NCBI GenBank assembly: GCA_028753945.1
Contig: JAPNXP010000003.1
Location: 248,001 to 312,000 of the forward strand
Direction of reading: 5' to 3'
Length of the DNA: 64,000 bases
Source of the DNA: Hexactinellida sp. DTS-2022
Taxonomy: Eukaryota > Porifera > Hexactinellida
Shown: positions 45,785 through 55,223 of the stretch, piece after piece
Position numbering within the stretch: the first letter of the stretch is position 1
Layout of the letters: each line of letters starts with the position of its first letter
Notes under the pieces: generated by a model
What the model was told of the DNA's origin: nothing
The model's database searches: none
What the model saw: the letters and a program-made list of their open reading frames with translations, nothing else
Program-made: the position numbers and the translations under genes

Positions 45785-46860
45785 ATTATTATTATTTTTG
45801 GTCCGTAGATCGTCCACTGAACAGAGTTTAATTAACTAAGAACCCAAAATTTCAGGACAGGTGTCTCATGGGTTACAGATGTGCACCTGGGGTCACGATT
45901 TTTTACTACATTTTTTTGGACACATTTTTGCACCTGTTTAATATTAGAAAAAGAACAATAAATAGTGCACAAATATTTAATTTATATGCATTCGATAGAG
46001 AATTAAATTCTACACCTTTTCACAGTGCATGAATTTTTAAATTGAGTTTCGTTTGTGCCACAATTGAGTTGCAAGTTTCCTTTGTTTACTAACACTTCAG
46101 TTCAATTGAAGTGTTAAATCGAATTCTATTGTTTCAACTTGTGATAATTACATTGATTCAACTTGTGAGATAGAGTAGGCTTCTATTTTCTAATTGAAAA
46201 CTAAGATTTTACATTCCATAACAACAACAGATTATGTGATTATATTTTTTTCTGCTCAGAATATTCTTGAACAATGGATACATGAGATATTTAATTCTAA
46301 TTAATTCGCTCTGTGTTTAACTTAGAGAAACGGTTCCAATTAGATTATTGGGGTATCGAGTGCGCTGAATTCAAATATGATGGTGAAATTAAATTTAAAT
46401 TAATTATTTAGCAAATAATTGAACTTAATTTATTTTGATGTAAATAATATTGGTGTTAAATTATCTTAGATTAATTAAATATTTATACTAATTATCTAAA
46501 TTTCATTAATCTCAGAAATGATACAAGATAGAAACAAACTTTAAATTTATCAATTGGTCCTTATGGCACGTACCACCTATACAAGTGGATCTTGACACCT
46601 TGAGGTGATGATGACATCGTCAAAAAAATGTATTTTTACAATTTTGTGAATTATATTATTAAAATGGGTTAAAGGAGTTGGGTGATGACCCAACACTCAC
46701 ATAAAAAATGCTGATTCATCACTTATTATATTCTACTGAAACTTGAATATCTTTGAAACGAAGTGAGCAAAATGGAAACTTCCACCACTCTAAGGGTCGT
46801 AGCCTTCTGAAACACCTTTCTGAAATAATTTAACACCTTTATAGTGATGATGACTTGGTG

Positions 46861-46977
46861 AAAAAAAAATCCAAAATTGCAGCCTGTGCCGACAGCATGT
46901 TCCATTGGAGGCACTACCACCAAAATATAGTGCCACCAAATGAACATGCGTCGGCACAGGCTGCAATTTTGGATTTA
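46861..46977 (+). repeat. P1 hairpin copy 21
   Basis: Loop reduced to GGCACTACCACCAAAATATA. Otherwise like copy 12. Confidence 0.91.
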
Positions 46978-47699
46978 TTTTTATTATTTTTATTTCTCCG
47001 TAGCAAGTGCCCTGGCCACACCTGTATACAAAGAGGGCTGAAACTTGGCATGTAGGTTCGGAGTCGAAGTCTAATTTGCACCTGGGGTTACGATTGTTGA
47101 TTAACAAAATTTGGAAACATGTTTAACACCTTTCAAAATTTGTCTGGTCCATAACTAAAAAGATGTTTTACTAAATCCCCAAATTTTATTTCATATTTGG
47201 ATTCACCATAAAATTCTGCGTCTGATGGGGGAAGAAATCTTTCAATAAAGGGGTCAATTTCTGCCATAAATGGGGGTTGAAATTTCTTTGTTTACTCACA
47301 CTTCAATTTCAGTAAAGTGTTAAATCTATCTATTGTTTCAACTTGTAATAATTATATTGATTTAACTTGTTGAATCCTACTCTAGTGATTCAACTTGCGA
47401 TAATTAGATTGATTTAACTTATAAATTCCTGCTGGCTTCTATTTAATTTACCATACATTGGATTAAATAAAATAATATAATATAAGGAATTTGTTGACTT
47501 AATTCAACTCAACCGTGGATAACAATGCTAATATAAATAACTAATTATATAATTTATTATCAATACATAATGAATGAATGGCATCAAACTCAAGATGGTT
47601 TAAGATAGAAACAAACTTCAAATTTATCTACCGTTCCTTGTGACTCGGACCAATTAACAAATGCTTCTTCACACCTTAGGCGTTGATGACTTGGCGAAA

Positions 47700-47821
47700 G
47701 AAAATCCAAAATTGCAGCCTGCGCCGACAGCATGTTCCTTTGGAGGCACTATCAATAAACAACACAAAAATATAGTGCCACCAAAGGAACATGCGTCGGC
47801 ACAGCTGCAATTTTGGATTTT
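47700..47821 (+). repeat. P1 hairpin copy 22
   Basis: Asymmetric arms: GCAGCCTGCGCCGAC left, GTCGGCACAGCTGC right. Spacer I upstream. Confidence 0.91.
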
Positions 47822-48529
47822 ATTTCTCCGTAGCAGGTGCCCTAACCACACCTATATACATAGAGGGCTGAAACTTGGAATGTAGGTTCGGAGTCGACGT
47901 TTAATTTGCACCTGGGGTTACAATTTTTGATTAACAAATCTTTGACACATCTTTAACACCTTGCAAAATTTGTCTGGTCCATAACTCAAAATATGTTCTA
48001 CTAAACGCCCAAATTTTATTTCATATTTGGATTCCTATTAAAATTCTGCGTCTGTTGGGAGAAGGAAATTTTCAATAAAGAGTTTTATTTATGCCATAAA
48101 TGGGGGTTGAAATTTCTTTGTTTACTCACACTTCAGTTTCAGTATAACTGTTAAATCTAATTCCATTGTTTCAACTTGTAATAATTATATTGATTTAACT
48201 TGTTAAATCTTACTCTATTGATTCAACTTGCGATAATTAAATTGATTTAACTTATACATTGCAGCTGGCTTCTATTTAATTTACCATACAATGGATTAAA
48301 TAAAATAATATAATATAAGGAATTTGTTGACTTAATTCAACCCAACCGTGGATAACAATGCTAATATAAATAACTAATAATATAATTTATTATCAATACA
48401 TAATGAATGAATGGCATTAAACTCAAGATGGTTTATGATAGAAACTAACTTCAAATTTATCTACCGTTCCTTGTGACTCGGACCAATTAACAAATGCTTC
48501 TTCACACCTTGGGCGTTGATGACTTGGCG

Positions 48530-48657
48530 AAAAAAATCCAAAATTGCAACCTGCGCCGACAGCATGTTCCTTTGGATACACTATCAATAAACCACCAACA
48601 AAATATAGTGCCACCAAACGAACATGCGTCGGCACAGGCTGCAATTTTGGATTTTTT
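48530..48657 (+). repeat. P1 hairpin copy 23
   Basis: Spacer I upstream. Left arm has TTTGGATACACTATC in place of TTTGGAGGCACTATC. Confidence 0.91.
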
Positions 48658-49393
48658 ATATTTATTATTATTATTATTTTCTCCGTAGACGGTGCCCTGG
48701 CCAGACCTTTATAGTTGATGGGCTGAAACTTGGCATGTAGGTGCGATGGGACCGTCTAATTTGCACCTGAGGTTACGATTTTTAATTAACACATTTTGGA
48801 CACATCTTTAACACCTTTCAAAATTTGTCTGGTCCTTAACTAAAAGAATGTTTTACTAAACCCCCAATTTTTATTTCATATTTGGATTCACCATAAAATT
48901 CTGCATCTGATGGGAGAAGAAAACCTTCAATAAAGAGTTTTATTTCTTCCATAAATGGGGGTTGAAATTTCTTTGTTTACTCACACTTCAATTTCAGTAA
49001 AACTGTGAAATCTAATTCCATTGTTTCAACTTGGAATAATTATATTGATTTAACTTGTTGAATCTTACTCTATTGTTTCTACTTGAGATAATTATATTGA
49101 TTTAACTAATAAATTCCAGCTGGCTTCTATTTAATTGTAGTATTACTATACAATGGATTAAATTAAATAATATAATATAAGGAATTTGTTCACTCAACTC
49201 AACCAACCGTGGATAACAATGCTAAAATAAATTACTAAAAATAATATATTTTATTATCAATACATAATGAATGAATGGCATTAAACACTTGATGGTTTAT
49301 GATAGAAACAAACTTCAAATTCAACAATCGTTCCTTGTGACTCCGACCAATAAACAAATGGTTCTTCACACCTTGGGCGTTGATGACTTGCCG

Positions 49394-49520
49394 AAAAAAA
49401 AATCCAAAATTGCAGCCTTAGCCGACAGCATGTTCCTTTGGAGGCACTATCAATAAACAACCAACAAATATAGTGCCACCAAAGGAACATGCGTCGGCAC
49501 AGGCTGCAATTTTGGATTTT
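49394..49520 (+). repeat. P1 hairpin copy 24, last forward copy
   Basis: Left arm GCAGCCTTAGCCGAC. About 100 bp further on, spacer sequence turns to reverse orientation (TTTCAATTGGAAAATAGAAG at 49629). Confidence 0.91.
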
Positions 49521-50036
49521 GATTTTTCTCCGTAGACGGTGCCCTTGCCAGAGATTTATAGTTGATGGTCTGAAACTTGGCATGTAGGTGCGATGGGACC
49601 GTCTAATTTGCACCTGGGGTTACGATTTCTTTTCAATTGGAAAATAGAAGCCTACTCGATCTCACAAGTGGAATCAATATAATAATAGCGAGTTGAAACA
49701 ATAGATTTAGATTAACACTTTCAATTGAACTGAAGTGTTAGTAAACAAAGGAAACTTGCAACTCAATTGTGGCACAAACGAAGCTCAATTTGAAAATTCG
49801 TGCACTGTGAAAAGGTGTAAAATTTAATTCTCTATCGAATGCATATAAATTAAATATTCGGGTACTTTTTATTGTTCCTGTTTCAATATTAAACAGGTGC
49901 AAAAATGTGTCCAAAAAAATGTAATAAAAAATCGTGACCCCAGGTACACATCTGTAACCCATGAGACACATATCCTGAAAATTTGGGCTCTTAGTTAATT
50001 AAACTCTGTTCTGGGGAGAGAATACGGACCAATAAT

Positions 50037-50167
50037 ATACCAAAGCACTAAGATTAGAACTGGGCCACTATACTATAGTATAGTCGGCACAGTAATAATA
50101 ATTGGCAACCAAAGCTCTAAGACCAATACTGGGCCACTATACTATAGTATAGTCGGCACAGTAAAAA
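50037..50167 (-). repeat. P2 block i, two reversed units at the right edge
   Basis: Two units with tails AGTGCTTTGG and AGAGCTTTGG-like in reverse orientation. They close the array; no P1 follows. Confidence 0.91.
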
Positions 50168-50843
50168 TATTGCATTGATCTATACTATTCACCTGATTTT
50201 CAGGTAATATGGTTTCTCATAGAATAATTTTGGTTCCAATACCACAATAATTGCTGAAATAAGGCAAAGTACGATAGCTAGAAACAAGTTCTTTGTTTTA
50301 TATGATAGCTAATATGTTAGAATAGATAAATCACTATTAAATAGAAATTTTTTATTAGGGGTCCTGTAGCCTATTCTTGGGGACGCGAAGCCATTTGGCC
50401 TGTTTCGTAAAAATATGTCCGGGTGTAATGAAATGTCCGGATATATATACGGACATTCAATTACAGACCATATCACTGTAATAAAATGTCCAGTTGTAAA
50501 ATAATGTCTGGGATAACCTTTTTCTGGTCTTTTGTAATCTGTTCACAATAAGATTTGGAGTTGGACACAAGGTATTCGTAAATAGAAGCAAATTCTTTAC
50601 AATCCATAAAGCTTTGTGAATGAGTATAGGTAGCTATAACATCAGTAGTATACCAGATAAAAGAAAGGGGGAAATACACTAATAAGATAAAAACTGTACT
50701 AGTTCTAAGTATGGGAGTGACAGTACTTATGTAACTAGGATTCGAAGATGCCTAATGAAATAAACACTAAGTGGGTGGTCTGAGTAGTAGACGCACTGAC
50801 TAGGGACGGCTATAAACTCACAAATATAATTAGTGTTACATAA
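50168..50843. other. Gene-free stretch right of the array
   Basis: No credible gene. It holds a short palindrome ACCTGATTTTCAGGT (50191-50205), the right copy of a 19-bp inverted match (50374-50392), and several AAATGTCCGG-like words at 50415-50515. A 68-residue minus-strand frame at 50473-50679 shows no recognised motif. Confidence 0.5.
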
Positions 50844-52310
50844 TCTATACTATTAATAGAGCAGTGTCTGTGTGTGTGTGTGTCCGCAACCGATCTCAAA
50901 TCGCATTTTGATTGGCCCAATTCAACCACTAATATTTATCTCCTAATATGGATTGTTGACATTCATTTTTTGAATAAATACCACATACGGAAACAAAAAT
51001 CACTTTGTTATATATTTAATGGAAGTTTTTACAAACCCGGGCAACTCATCGAAAATACCACATAGACCTAAGGCAATGTGTGCAGGGGCGGCCTTAGGGG
51101 GGGGGCGAGTAGGGCGACCGCCCGGGGCGCCACTGCTTGGGGGGCGCTTAAAACCTATTGTAGCCGCCATATGCGCCGAGCCCGAAGAAAATTTGGGCCG
51201 CTAGAGCACCACCTGGTAGGTTGCGATCTCATATAGTTAATAGAAAATATAGATGTGGCACCCCTCAACAATGTATGAACTGATTGAGTTCCTGGTACGT
51301 TGAAGATTTTACAAAGTTTGGCGCACCTGGTTGGCTCGAGTTGAAAAGATCGTGATTCATGAAAAGCCTGCAATTTTGATCATTCATATTGTGATTATAA
51401 AGAGAAGGAATTTTCAAATTTACTGTCAATAAAGTGTAAAAGAATAATGTCTTGTATGTGAAATACAAGACATTAATCTTTTATATGGGGCATAAATCAC
51501 ATCAGAATTTACTCGGGGTGTGCTGTCCCGAAATCCCGCGAGCTTTGCGGCACATTGGCCCGCAACAAACCCACAACAGTCCTGCACAATATGTACTACT
51601 CAACGACTGCGAGGACAGTCAGGTAGGTCAATAACCAATTAACAGAACATATTGTTAAACTGTAACGATTTACCGCCATTTACTGTAATTTTAGTACTTG
51701 CAATTTTCACTCGTGCCGTGCGGGCCGCGGCCCAGTTTAACTTATAATTTCGGCCCTCGTTTAACACTGGATTACATATACTACTACAGCAAGGTGTTCA
51801 AATTCAATTCACAACTATTAACAAGCTATTATTAGTAAATATGAGCTGTTATATACATGAATTATGAGTTGTCAACAGCAACTCACTAGCTTCTAAGAGC
51901 TGATAACAGTGTGGTAGAGTAGGAACTTGGAAAGATTCAAATTCCGTTCTTAGGGGGGCGCGGAAGGTTGTACTCGGCCGAGGCGCCAATTTGGCTAAGG
52001 CCGGCCCTGAATGTGTGCCATAAAGCGTTTATGGCACAATAAAATGTTGAAATGATAAACACGCCTTAATCCCGAAGTTCGCGCAGCTGAAAATGTCTCA
52101 GATAGGGAGCACTATTGTAAAATACACCCGAAATGTAGTATACAAAGAGGTTTTGTAGGTGGGCTTGCTATAATGACTGATATATATAAATTATCAGTAA
52201 TCTGTACATTGCCACCTCTTAGTATATATTCCCGCTATATAATATCCATATCAAATGTATCATGAAAATATTAACATATTACGTTAGCGAAGCGACGGGC
52301 AATTGACTAG
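50844..52310 (+). mobile_element. Non-autonomous Helitron, interrupted by a hAT element
   Basis: Starts TCTATACTATTAATAGAGCA directly after an A and ends GGGCAATTGACTAG directly before a T, which matches Helitron insertion between A and T with a 5' TC and a 3' CTAG. The phrase GCGAAGCGACGGGC near the 3' end is typical of many Helitron tails. A (TG)n run lies at 50867-50883. Without the nested insert it is about 530 bp and has no gene. Confidence 0.8.
51083..52009. mobile_element. hAT element nested in the Helitron, perfect target duplication
   Basis: Inverted ends CAGGGGCGGCCTTAG and CTAAGGCCGGCCCTG (one mismatch) with AATGTGTG duplicated at 51075-51082 and 52010-52017. Subterminal GC-rich GGGGGGCGC tracts face an AT-rich middle. 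927 bp without a credible transposase, so non-autonomous. It inserted after the surrounding Helitron. Confidence 0.93.
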
Positions 52311-52335
52311 TATTTATTATTAAGTAATCAATAGT

Positions 52336-52585
52336 GGGGACCAGTTTTGTCAAAATATTACAATATTATGACAAATACGTAGAAAATACCAAATAAAAGT
52401 AGGAAACAGCCATAATATTTACTATTAAGTAATCACTAATACATAACAATTACTATTAAGTAATTAGTAGTAGGGGGGACCACTTTTGCAGGGGGGACCA
52501 GTTTTGTTCAGTACCATGGATATTTGACAAAACTGGTCCCCCCCGGACCAGTTTTGTAGGGGGACCATTTTTGTCAAAACATTTT
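52336..52585. repeat. GGGGACCAGTTTTG repeats in both orientations
   Basis: The word GGGGGACCA(G/C)TTTTG occurs about four times forward and once reversed (CAAAACTGGTCCCCCC at 52541-52556), with TACTATTAAGTAAT repeats between. It could be a decayed foldback element. No target duplication found. Confidence 0.6.
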
Positions 52586-52587
52586 AA

Positions 52588-52662
52588 CAGTGCAAGAGGA
52601 TTCTTGCAGAAGGAAATATAATCACATAATCTGTCGTTGTTATGGAATATATATAATCTTAA
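52588..52662 (-). repeat. Isolated fragment of the 28-kb array's spacer
   Basis: AACAGTGCAA and ATAATCACATAATCTGTCGT through ATATATAATCTTA match 23010-23085 in the array over about 75 bp with small differences. It lies 2.4 kb beyond the array's right edge and lacks P1 and P2. Confidence 0.8.
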
Positions 52663-52689
52663 GGGGCCACTATACTCAAGATTGAAATC

Positions 52690-54175
52690 AAGATTGAGAG
52701 AAGATAGTGGAGTCGATGGCGATGCGATTCTCCGGCTACGATACTGGGTCATACGCGTTACAGGAAGACGAGATACAGCAGCAGAAGCTCTTGTCGGATA
52801 ACCACAGTAAAACCTCGTTAGTAGGAACACCAGGGGCCATCAAAATGCTTTTGCCTCAACCGGAATTCGTATTAACCAATACCATTGATTTGTATTGGAA
52901 ATGCTTTGAAGGGACTGACGTAGTTTGCGTTTTAACCTTGTTTCAAGTTTACACAGTTGTTCCCAACCTGGGGTAGGTAGGTCCACAAGATCTTAAATTT
53001 GTATTACTGGCAATGGGAGGGGTACACAGAATGTTTGGTATTTGCTATATGGGTCCACGATTAAGAAAGGATGGGAATCGCCGTGTAACACAAAAACATA
53101 TGACAGAGATTGATTGGTTATTTATAGGTGTGAAGGACCCCAATCTCTGGATGGTAAGTGCCGGCTCAGCTGTGAGAAGAGACCGCCTTCAATCTTTTGA
53201 GAAAATTCATTTTCCTATACGACACCAAGCCCCTCCTCATCAGGTCTGCTGTAGCGCCGGAAGGTGTGAAGAAGTACATATACGTGGACTTACAAACAGT
53301 CGCACGTAAAGCAGGCCATAGAGGGAACAGCAACCTAACCTAACTATAACTACCTAACTATGGGACTGCACAACCAGAAGATGGTCCCCATCCAGGAGAT
53401 GACTGACATGCTTAAGGTAGTTTGGGACCCAACTGTCGTTAGGAAGGGATCCTGGGTGCGGCTTAAGAAAGGGTTCTACCGAGACGACATAGTCCAGGTT
53501 GTGTACGTGGATAACTGTCAAAACACGCTCTATCTTAAGTTAATCCCCGACCCGATATGAAGAGGATAGCTGTCAAGTGCGATTCAAAGCTTAACAACAG
53601 ACCCATTCCCAAAGATAAGGGCTTCAAGAGGCCGGAACAGAATCTATTTGACGATGACGCTGTTAAGACTGCGGGGCGGGTCTCCAACGAGAGGGGCTAC
53701 CAGATATGCGAAGGCGAGAGCTACCAGGCCGGGTTCCTGTACAAGTATTTCCGAAGAACGCAGTCCTCATGGACAGAGTTACCTACGCTTAAGGAGCTGT
53801 AGAAGTTCCAAACTCACCCGGAGGACAGCAATCTTAATCTGAGCAACACCTCCAGGGAGATGAAGCTGGTCCCGGGATAGCTCAAGAACCTCCTGGAGAA
53901 GGTGACAAGCCTCGACGGGAAGACTAACCATTCTGCCGAACCACGAGGAGGTCCATGCTCCAGTCGGAGATAGAGTTCCCGATCAACGAACTTAGGAAGT
54001 TCTTCCAGATGGGGCACCACGTGAAGGCTGTGGGCGGACTGTTCCTGGGCGCGTGGAGGAAACATAGCCATTATCTTCAGGACATTTCTAGGGACGAAAT
54101 GAAGGCGCGTCCCAAATAGCTGCAACTGTGCATGGAGACGAGCAGAGCTATAGACTCGCAGGGACAATATTGTAC
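52690..54175 (+). pseudogene. SPT5 (DSIF large subunit) processed pseudogene, broken
   Basis: Transcription elongation factor SPT5 acts with SPT4 on RNA polymerase II. Ordered matches are seen in several frames: EDEIQQQKLLSD, then after an insertion VKDPNLWMV, RKFIFLYDTKPLLIRSAVAP and EGVKKYIYVD (NGN domain). [20 protein letters not shown] leads into [20 protein letters not shown] (first KOW region). Then come FKRPEQNLFDDD, LTILPNHEEVHA, FPINELRKFFQMGHHVKAV and LQLCMETSRAIDSQGQY. Many lesions are present: frame changes, for example near 53555, stops such as TAG at 53800 and after VPG, and a CCTAA-type insertion near 53331. No introns interrupt the matched blocks, which suggests retroposition. 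Both gene ends are missing. The parent gene is not in this window. Confidence 0.9.
52796..53128. mobile_element. Insertion splitting the SPT5 pseudogene
   Basis: SPT5 homology stops after QQQKLLSD and resumes at VKDPNLWMV about 330 bp later; in SPT5 proteins these blocks are adjacent. The insert begins near ACAGTAAAACCTCGTTAGTA, the style of a pogo-type end. A matching right end was not found, so it is a damaged or composite element. Confidence 0.6.
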
Positions 54176-54187
54176 AGTATAATAGCA

Positions 54188-54490
54188 TACACTCAAACCT
54201 CGAGATCCGGACCTCTCAGATACGGGCACCCTTATTGGTATAGAGCCAAACTAAATATGCATTCTTGACCAATAATGGAGGTTAATTACAAAAAATTATA
54301 CTACAGACACACATCATAAATTTTCCACAACCCATTAAAAACATCATTAGTAATCTTTGAATGAATCTAGAAAATGTGGATCAGACCCTTTGCGATTGCA
54401 TATATGCCAGCCATTGTATTTCTGAGATCCGGCAAATCCCAGTGACGGGCACCCTCCGACGACAGTGTCCGAAAGGGAGGTTTGAGTGCA
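54188..54490. mobile_element. pogo/Tc1-like MITE
   Basis: CACTCAAACCTCGAGATCCGGAC on the left is mirrored by GTCCGAAAGGGAGGTTTGAG on the right (imperfect), with TA near both borders. Inside, GAGATCCGG and GACGGGCACC words recur. It sits directly after the SPT5 pseudogene and may have removed its 3' end. Confidence 0.7.
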
Positions 54491-54527
54491 TAGTGAGCAT
54501 TGCAGTGAACACGACACTAGTTTGGAC

Positions 54528-55021
54528 CAGAGTTGGAATCGGGTTCGGGTTTCTCGGGTCAGGTCGGGTTCGGGTCGGGTCGGGTTCGGGTCGGGTTCGG
54601 GTCGGGTTCGGGTTCAGATTCGGATTTAGAATCGGGTTCGGGTCGGGTTCGGGTTCGAAGTTGATCAGTTCGAACTTTGTGCGTAATTTTTTTAAATTCA
54701 ATGATTTAATTCTATTTTTTGAAAGATTATATTTACAATAGAAACAATATATGGAACTTTAATGAAATTGCCTCATAAGGACATTTATGGGATAAATATT
54801 ATTAACCCATACTTGTTTGACTAATATTAGTTGAAATGTCAACATAACATATATTTTAGAGGAATTTCAGTTAATATCCACACTTATATACACTTCGGGT
54901 TCGGGTTCGGGTTCGGGTCGGGTTCGGGTTGAAGATCGTCGGGTTCGGGTCGGGTTCGGGTTGAATATCGTCGGGTTCGGGTCGGGTCGGGTTCTGAAAA
55001 GTGGACCCGATTCCAACTCTG
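54528..55021. mobile_element. hAT-type MITE with GGGTTC satellite core
   Basis: Ends CAGAGTTGGAATCGGG and CCCGATTCCAACTCTG are a perfect 16-bp inverted repeat. Flanks GTTTGGAC and GTTTTGAC are an 8-bp duplication with one change. Two tracts of GGGTTC/GGGTC units (54544-54655 and 54896-54995) face an AT-rich middle, the same plan as the element at 16715. Confidence 0.9.
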
Positions 55022-55223
55022 GTTTTGACAGGCTAAAAGGTCACTATATTCGATACGTAACTAAATCCCAAGTTGTTTCAAATACTGCTACGGACCTCTG
55101 GTGTATATTTATGTATTTTCGTTGCCTAGACGACCTTCTGGGATCTTGCTCTGGTATCGGAACGCTTTCGTCGCTTCAAAGGTAGTCCCAACTTCTTCAG
55201 TGTCCGAGTGTGAGCCCTAAATG

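Larger units (their letters stand above)
22285..50167. repeat. 28-kb complex palindrome-rich repeat array
   Basis: A mosaic of modules recurring with 0.8-2 kb spacing: 24 P1 hairpins, 36 P2 units in nine blocks, about twelve P3 palindromes and two spacer types. Spacer I leads into P1 with TTCACACCTTGGGCGTTGATGACTTGGCG-like sequence, spacer II with TTTAACACCTTCATAGTGATGATGACATGGCG-like sequence. After P1 (and P2, when present) comes CTCCGTAG followed by GGTGCCCTGGCC, or TCCGTAG(AT)CGTCC followed by ATGGGTTACAGATGTGCACC. Modules are reversed in 22285-25137 and about 49625-50167 and forward between. Copies differ by scattered substitutions and small indels. The many 60-126-residue frames here are translations of the hairpins on both strands and are not genes. 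Confidence 0.93.

Noticed and set aside
22285-50167. Dozens of 60-126-residue frames with a recurring peptide (for example PTACSFGGTINKQ or VPTHVPLVALYFVGG)
   Set aside because: They are translations of the P1 hairpin on both strands and in several frames. Similar peptides appear in opposite directions over the same bases, with no consistent start, end or codon-position bias.
50473-50679. 68-residue minus-strand frame as a gene
   Set aside because: No recognised motif, AT-rich composition and no upstream signal. A chance frame of this size is expected here.
54540-55000. GGGTTC tracts as a telomere-type repeat
   Set aside because: They lie inside a bounded hAT MITE with inverted ends and target duplication, and the unit is not a known telomere repeat.
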